A stretch of DNA of 64,000 nucleotides, taken from Panaeolus papilionaceus (taxonomy: Eukaryota > Basidiomycota > Agaricomycetes > Agaricales). The stretch is from positions 2,294,001-2,358,000 of the forward strand of contig JADNRZ010000006.1 of NCBI GenBank assembly GCA_015501605.1, written 5' to 3'. The translations under genes and the position numbers were made by a program. How positions within the stretch are numbered: the first letter of the stretch is position 1; every line of letters starts with the position of its first letter. Under the pieces are notes generated by a model that saw only the letters and a program-made list of their open reading frames with translations, was not told the DNA's origin and did no database searches. Below are positions 59,230 to 64,000 of this stretch, one piece after another.

Positions 59230-61034
59230 ATGGCCTTTCAAGCTTTCCCAACCAATCAAGCGTTTCCTACCAATCAAGCGTTTCCTATTAATCAAGCGTT
59301 TCCTACCAATGGTGCACTTCCCAAGCTGCAAACGCCTTTCAACTTGAATGGGTATTTGTTGTTTCTAGTAATCTAGGTAGCTGCTGACTTCGCGCATCTA
59401 GCTTTCCTCAAGTAAAGCCAACGAATGGGAGCGCTTATCCTCCTCAATACACGTAAGTGCTATATCGAGGAAAGCTCGACGATATCCTAATCTTCGTCAT
59501 TCGACAGCGCACCGGGTTCAATCAGTGCTAGCAACAGCTACAGCCAATCAATGTTCAGTGCTGTTAGTAACTCGTCAACTACCACGCTCTTGCCCGACTA
59601 TACGAAGATCGCTGCGGCTCCGTATGTTATTATTCGTCGTAACTCGTGGATATTTGTAACCAAGTGTCTTTCATTTTCCACTTTAGAAACCCGCAAGATT
59701 TCGCTCGCTTCCTCTCTCAAGCATCTTGGATGCGGTTCAGTATCGTCGCTCAACCTGACTTCTCTTCGATTGCCAAGGACCCGCGATTCGGAGCGTTTGT
59801 TGGTCGCATCAGCGCCTTCACTCTCAACAGCGTCTCTCAGCAAATCCATCAGGAGCTTATGCAATCTGTCAATCAGATCGTCACCAACCTCGCCGCCAGC
59901 TTTGATCAAAGAATCGCCCAAGTTCAATCGTCGATTATGAACGAGCTTGCCACTGTCGACACGGAATTTATGGCCACCTCCAAGGACGTTCTCAGCCACG
60001 ATATGTTCGACAGCATTTTTGCTGGCCTAGGCAAAGTCGGAAACAAGACTTATCCAATCGTTAACCCCGTTGTGCCTCCTGAGGCACCGGAGGAGGAAGT
60101 CATCCCCAGTCCCAGTGACGACAGTGTTCAGCCCCCAGTTGAAGAAAATGCCACGCCAGTCGAGGAGGAACCACCTGCCGAAGAAGAACCAGCGCCCGTC
60201 GAGGAAGTACAGCCCGTAGCTCCGGAGGAACCTGTTGATGAACCTGCTCCAGAGGAGCCACCTGTCGCACCAGAGCCTGTCGAGGAGCCACCTGCACCAG
60301 AGCCTGTTGAGGAACCGCCTGCACCAGAGCCCGTCGAGGAACCACCTACTGAGCCAGAGGTCGCGGAGCCCGAACCCCAGCCTGAAGCTCCCGAACCACC
60401 TGTCCCTGCTCCTTCGCCCCTTTTAAATGCTGATTGGATCTGGACTCACGAGTCCTATGACCAGACATCGTCCACCTCCACCACCCACCGTGCATTCCGT
60501 TATGTTCTGAACACGGCAACCCCCGTCAACTCATTGAGCATCGACATCGCCGGAGATCGCTGCTACACGCTCTACATCAACGGACTCCTAGTCGGAACGG
60601 GAACCAGTTGGACTATCCCAGATAATTACACCATCAAGTTCGACGACACCAGTGCGGTCCTCATCGCCGTCTACGTCGTGCAAGACAGTGGTACCGGATG
60701 GTGCAGACTGGCAGCTACAGGCCGAGTGTGGAATTCAAATGACCCCGATTCTACCGGAACGACATTCAGCACCGGTACCGGCTGGAAGTCGTTGTGCGAC
60801 AACCAGCTGAACGTACAATGTGGCGGTTCTGTAACCCCTGCTTTCATCCAACCTGACTTCAATGACGCCGAGTGGGAAGAGTCTTCTGTGCAGGGAACAA
60901 TTGGGGAGAGCGATGGTCTCCAACCCAGCAAAGTCGGAGGTACACCGTATGTGCGCCTTCAAAATATTTCGTCAGTCGCAGATGCTCCTGACGCGTCTTA
61001 CGCTGATGTCGTTCCCCCTATCCCCGCTGCTTGA
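59230..61034 (+). CDS. Large acidic protein with C-terminal lectin-like domain, paralogue B
   Basis: Four exons (59230-59351, 59402-59452, 59508-59621, 59687-61034) encode 544 residues. It starts with a short Phe-Pro-Thr-Asn-Gln-Ala repeat, then APGSISASNS as in paralogue A, then the conserved block FLSQASWMRFSIVAQPDFSSIAKDPRFGAFVGRI and QQIHQELMQSVNQIVTNLAAS. The linker is Pro/Glu-rich with EEPPAPEPV repeats rather than Asp-rich as in A. The C-terminal domain (ADWIWTHESYDQ, AFRYVL, LSIDIAGDRCYTLYINGLLVGTG, FIQPDFNDAEWEE) matches that of A. The linker is free to change while both ends are conserved, which suggests a spacer between an oligomerising N-terminus and a ligand-binding C-terminus. 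Intron phases agree with A; A has one extra intron. Confidence 0.73.
59245..59316 (+). repeat. Coding tandem repeat, 4 x 18 bases
   Basis: Four in-frame 18-base units encode FPTNQA, FPTNQA, FPINQA and FPTNGA at the N-terminus of paralogue B. Confidence 0.85.
60270..60350 (+). repeat. Coding tandem repeat, 3 x 27 bases
   Basis: In-frame units encode PEPVEEPPA in the linker of paralogue B. Silent differences between units show they are not brand new. Confidence 0.8.
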
Positions 61035-61748
61035 GAGGACTGTCGCCATTGGATATTGTATATTAAGTTTGATACGCGTGTAAATTAGGATCATGAGTCA
61101 CAGTTTTTTGCTTTTTCCTTTATGTACTTCAGAATAAATCTCTTTTCTCTGCACCTGAAAACTCAGATATCGATCTTGAGTAGTATGCCTTCATTCAATT
61201 ATAGTGATACTATGATTTTCGACTTGTTTTCAATCCCAGCACCATACTAATTTCTAAGTGGAAGAGTCATTACGAATAAGAACATTTTTCAATATGTTAT
61301 TCGGATCAAGAGTGAAAGCCGTTCTGACAGTGGGTGGCGGCCTGTGGCGGTATCTCACTGTCACTGTCAGGAGTGTAACTGGACAATCACTGGATCGTGA
61401 CAGGTGATGTGACAATCGTCACATCCTGGCTGACCACAATGACTGTCACCACATCCTGTGGCACAACGAACTCTAACTTGACCTTAAGCTTGAACGTTTG
61501 AACGTTTGAACCCGGAACATAAATTTTACATCCAAAGCACGAGCTTACGGCGAATTCATGAAAACAATATTTCCACGAAACCCTGTAGGTATGTCTTAAA
61601 TTTTATTAAACGCACTTTAATTTTTAACCAGGAAATGAAGCAGTCGTCATGTCCTAAACCGATGGCTGACATTAAAACGCGGGGTGGCGCGTAATTTGAC
61701 TATCTACTCTTGTTTTTCAACACACCATTTACTGCCTGATAATTCAAC
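61035..61748. other. Intergenic with a cluster of short inverted words
   Basis: No gene. Bases about 61325-61475 hold many copies of CTGTCAC/GTGACA and TGTGGC words, including a TGTGAC-AATC-GTCACA hairpin. Confidence 0.5.
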
Positions 61749-63431
61749 ATGCAAGACCACGCCATAGCTGGAAAACCGACAGAATCTCTTCCTGGTCCCA
61801 TCCTCCTTGACGGTCTTCTTCAGTCTTTCCTCCTAGGCACGATCGTCAACCAGGCGTTCAAATACTGGATAGACTCTCGCGACGATTCCAAGATGAAGAG
61901 GACATTTGTACTGAGCGTTATCCTTCTTTCAATGTGCGTGTAATAACATCGCCATCAGCATGTGTCTAATGGTTGAATAGTCTACAGACGATATTGGAGG
62001 ACTACAAGGTTTGGAGGACCCTTATCCAACATAAACTATGGGTGCGTCGTCCTTTCAGCGTCCGTACTCCATTTAATGACCGACTGTGACGCTAGTCAAC
62101 GAGCCCCATTGAATGGTCTGACCTCTTCCTGAATGGCTGTATTTGTTGGCTCTGTGAGGGTTTTTACATCCGTCGTTGTTGGAAGGTATAACGCGTCTGA
62201 GTTTTCTCCAGCCTGATGCTAATCCTTCCTAGATGATGGACCGGAATCCCTGGATATTGCTCCCGTTATCCGTCCTGTCTATGCTGATTATGGGAGCAAA
62301 CCTCTATCTCGTGAGTGCTGCGGGTCCCCGCCACTGGGATGACGGTTCTGATCCAAGACAGCCAGGCGGTAGCAATGGGAATCGCGTTTCGTTCCTTGGC
62401 TGGCACAGACGATGTTAGTGTCTCCCTTACTTGATTTATGACGACTATAACTCAGCCTCGGTCATCTAGACCTTGACAGAAAGCCACTTTCTCCTGCCAT
62501 CTGTTGGTCTATTGTTGTATCTGTCACCCAAAATATGCTTATTCTGAACATTCAGACGATCGTCGCGTTCTCGTTTTGGATATTTGCGTCACTCGTAATC
62601 GAGACTGCAGTTACAGGTCTTTGTGAGTATTTCTTTCCTGGAGAACTTATCGTGTTTACGTTTACGAGTGTCGCCCATTTAGTGATGCTCTCACTCTGGA
62701 GGTCAAGAACGGGGTTCAATGAAATTGACCAGACGGTGGTTAAAGTCATTCACATCACATGGGAGTCGGCGATTCTTCCCTCCATTTGCATGATCATCGC
62801 TGTTGGGCTATACCACGCGGCACCAGTGAGTTTACTTGACCATCCCTTCGTTCCTTGTTACTGATTTGCGTTGTATGCAGCAAGTAGACGATCATCTCGT
62901 GCTTTTCTTCGTGCTTCTCACTGGAAAATTCTATACCTTTGGGATGTTACGCACCTTGAATTCACGGGCAAAACTCAGACGTCGCATGCACTCCAAAGAT
63001 ATTGGAAGGGTGACTTTGGGCACATGGGAGCGTGAGCAGGAGGCGGCGCAGATGGACAGGCGGTTCTCTTTACCTGATTTGTCTCAGTCTGTTGATATCC
63101 ACTCCCGGTTTGAAGGGTTTGAACCTGTTGTGCTTCAGGTTCGTCGGCATTCCGTGATTATCTCTGTATACCAATCATTTACGTCCTCATTTACGGTCCC
63201 TTACAGCGCCCTCTATCAACACTCTCTATTCGCCATCGCTCCTCGGACGTTACCCAGTCATCCAATAATTCCCTCGTCGACTTCAATGAGATGATATGGG
63301 GTACAAGTACGCAGGTTGAGACAAATAGTCCATCCATCGACGCTCAGGAACGAGGTGCCTTCAGGTCAAGAATATTTTCAAATGGGCTCTCCCCTCTGTC
63401 GCAATCTCAGATCCAGGTTGACAGTCGGTAG
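61749..63431 (+). CDS. Seven-TM-type membrane protein, DUF6534 family
   Basis: Integral membrane protein of a basidiomycete-expanded family of unknown function. The start is MQDHAIAGKPTESLPGP, followed by the family's G.LL...L.G.. first helix (LLDGLLQSFLLGTIVNQ). Later exons add LQTILEDYKVWRTL, LFLNGCICWLCEGFYIRRCW, LPLSVLSMLIMGANLYLV, AFSFWIFASLVIETAVTGL, then the C-terminal DUF6534 part: EIDQTVVKVIHITWESAILPSICMIIAVGLYHA, VLFFVLLTGKFYTFGMLRTLNSR. The family hallmark K.Y....L..LN.R is present. A hydrophilic cytoplasmic tail ends with QVDSR at the TAG at 63429. Introns are short and all junctions I checked keep frame, for example AT|T and T|AC codons near 61930 and 62414. A role in sensing or transport is unproven. 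Confidence 0.78.
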
Positions 63432-63504
63432 ATTCAATATTACTAAGACGCTTTTGTACAAGAAAACAAGAAAACAAACAATACACATTGAAAGTTCATG
63501 ATGT

Positions 63505-64000
63505 TCAATTCTTCAAGTGAGTCGATACGATCTCAGTAAGCTTTGGGTTCACCGAAGCCAATTCTCTTAACATGGTATCCTGTTCATCTAGTTCAGCACG
63601 TCGGGTCGGAATAAGAAGCTGAAGGAACGTACCCAAATCTTATCGTGTACCGCTCTGCTTTCCTCGCTGATGGCGAAATCGCTGGACTCACAAACCTTCA
63701 TACTGGATATGTAGGCACCCCGCAAGCTCTCGGTGTCCTCGGGTGATCCCAGTGCCGCCCACACAAGCTGCCTGCTCCCTTCCTCCGCAGTACGCGCTAG
63801 GAGTTTTACGGCAAGCCAGTCAGCGACGAAACGCTGGATACCTGACAACTCTCTTCTGAGTGATGAAACACAGAACCCTGGATTGACGGAGTTGACGATG
63901 ATGGATTGATCTCTTAGGCGTTGGTTGAGGCCGCGCACGAAGAGGACGTTGAGGACTGCCAGTGTGGATGTGCCGTCAGTTGTATTGCTCTCTATTGTGA
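63505..64000 (-). CDS. Short-chain dehydrogenase/reductase, 3' part, runs off right edge
   Basis: Two complete 3' exons are visible: 63955-63633 (LNVLFVRGLNQRLRDQSIIVNSVNPGFCVSSLRREL and GSRQLVWAALGSPEDTESLRGAYISSMKV) and 63579-63505 (DTMLRELASVNPKLTEIVSTHLKN, stop TGA 63507-63505). Intron 63956 onward continues past the edge, so the Rossmann and catalytic parts are outside the window. It aligns with the C-terminal half of the SDR at 18108-19671 and shares its last intron position, here with a normal GT donor, but lacks the 100-residue C-terminal extension. It is a different gene from the left-edge SDR. Confidence 0.83.

Overview
The window is nuclear DNA of a filamentous basidiomycete, very probably a mushroom-forming Agaricomycete. 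The genes are split by many 45-70 base GT-AG introns. Several families are typical of that group: DUF6699, DUF6534 7-TM proteins, a class II secreted peroxidase, and a single-pass membrane protein with a Cys-rich ectodomain. No rRNA, tRNA or CRISPR was found. All splice junctions below were read by eye from GT/AG signals and reading-frame continuity; nothing was searched against a database.

Layout. 0-5 kb: the 5' part of a short-chain dehydrogenase (SDR) running off the left edge, an F-box-like protein (copy 1) and an allantoate-permease-type MFS transporter. 7-17 kb: Hsp110/SSE-type chaperone, a secreted kinase-like protein, and a membrane protein with a long disordered tail. 18-26.5 kb: a second SDR, F-box-like copy 2, a large F-box/LRR protein, a DUF6699 protein and a small Cys-rich protein. 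26.8-36 kb: an accessory block with four inverted-repeat (foldback/MITE-like) elements, F-box-like copies 3 (frameshifted) and 4, remnants of an unrecognised gene, and a GTPase relic. 37-50 kb: class II peroxidase, importin-13/Kap111-type karyopherin, a decayed GTPase copy, and a complete PI-specific phospholipase C. 50-64 kb: a tandem pair of small acidic proteins, a secreted deaminase-like protein, the intact GTPase, a divergent pair of large paralogues with a lectin-like C-terminal domain, a DUF6534 membrane protein, and the 3' part of a third SDR running off the right edge.

The main theme is local gene-family expansion and decay next to conserved housekeeping genes (HSP110, importin, PLC). 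The window holds three SDRs, four F-box-like paralogues with identical intron positions, three GTPase copies (one intact), and two further paralogue pairs. Non-autonomous transposons with clear target-site duplications sit among the decaying copies. The most unusual proteins are the secreted HAE/CxxC deaminase-like protein, the secreted kinase-like protein, and a peroxidase lacking one Mn ligand and the exposed Trp. No operon-like pathway links the genes; neighbours appear functionally independent.
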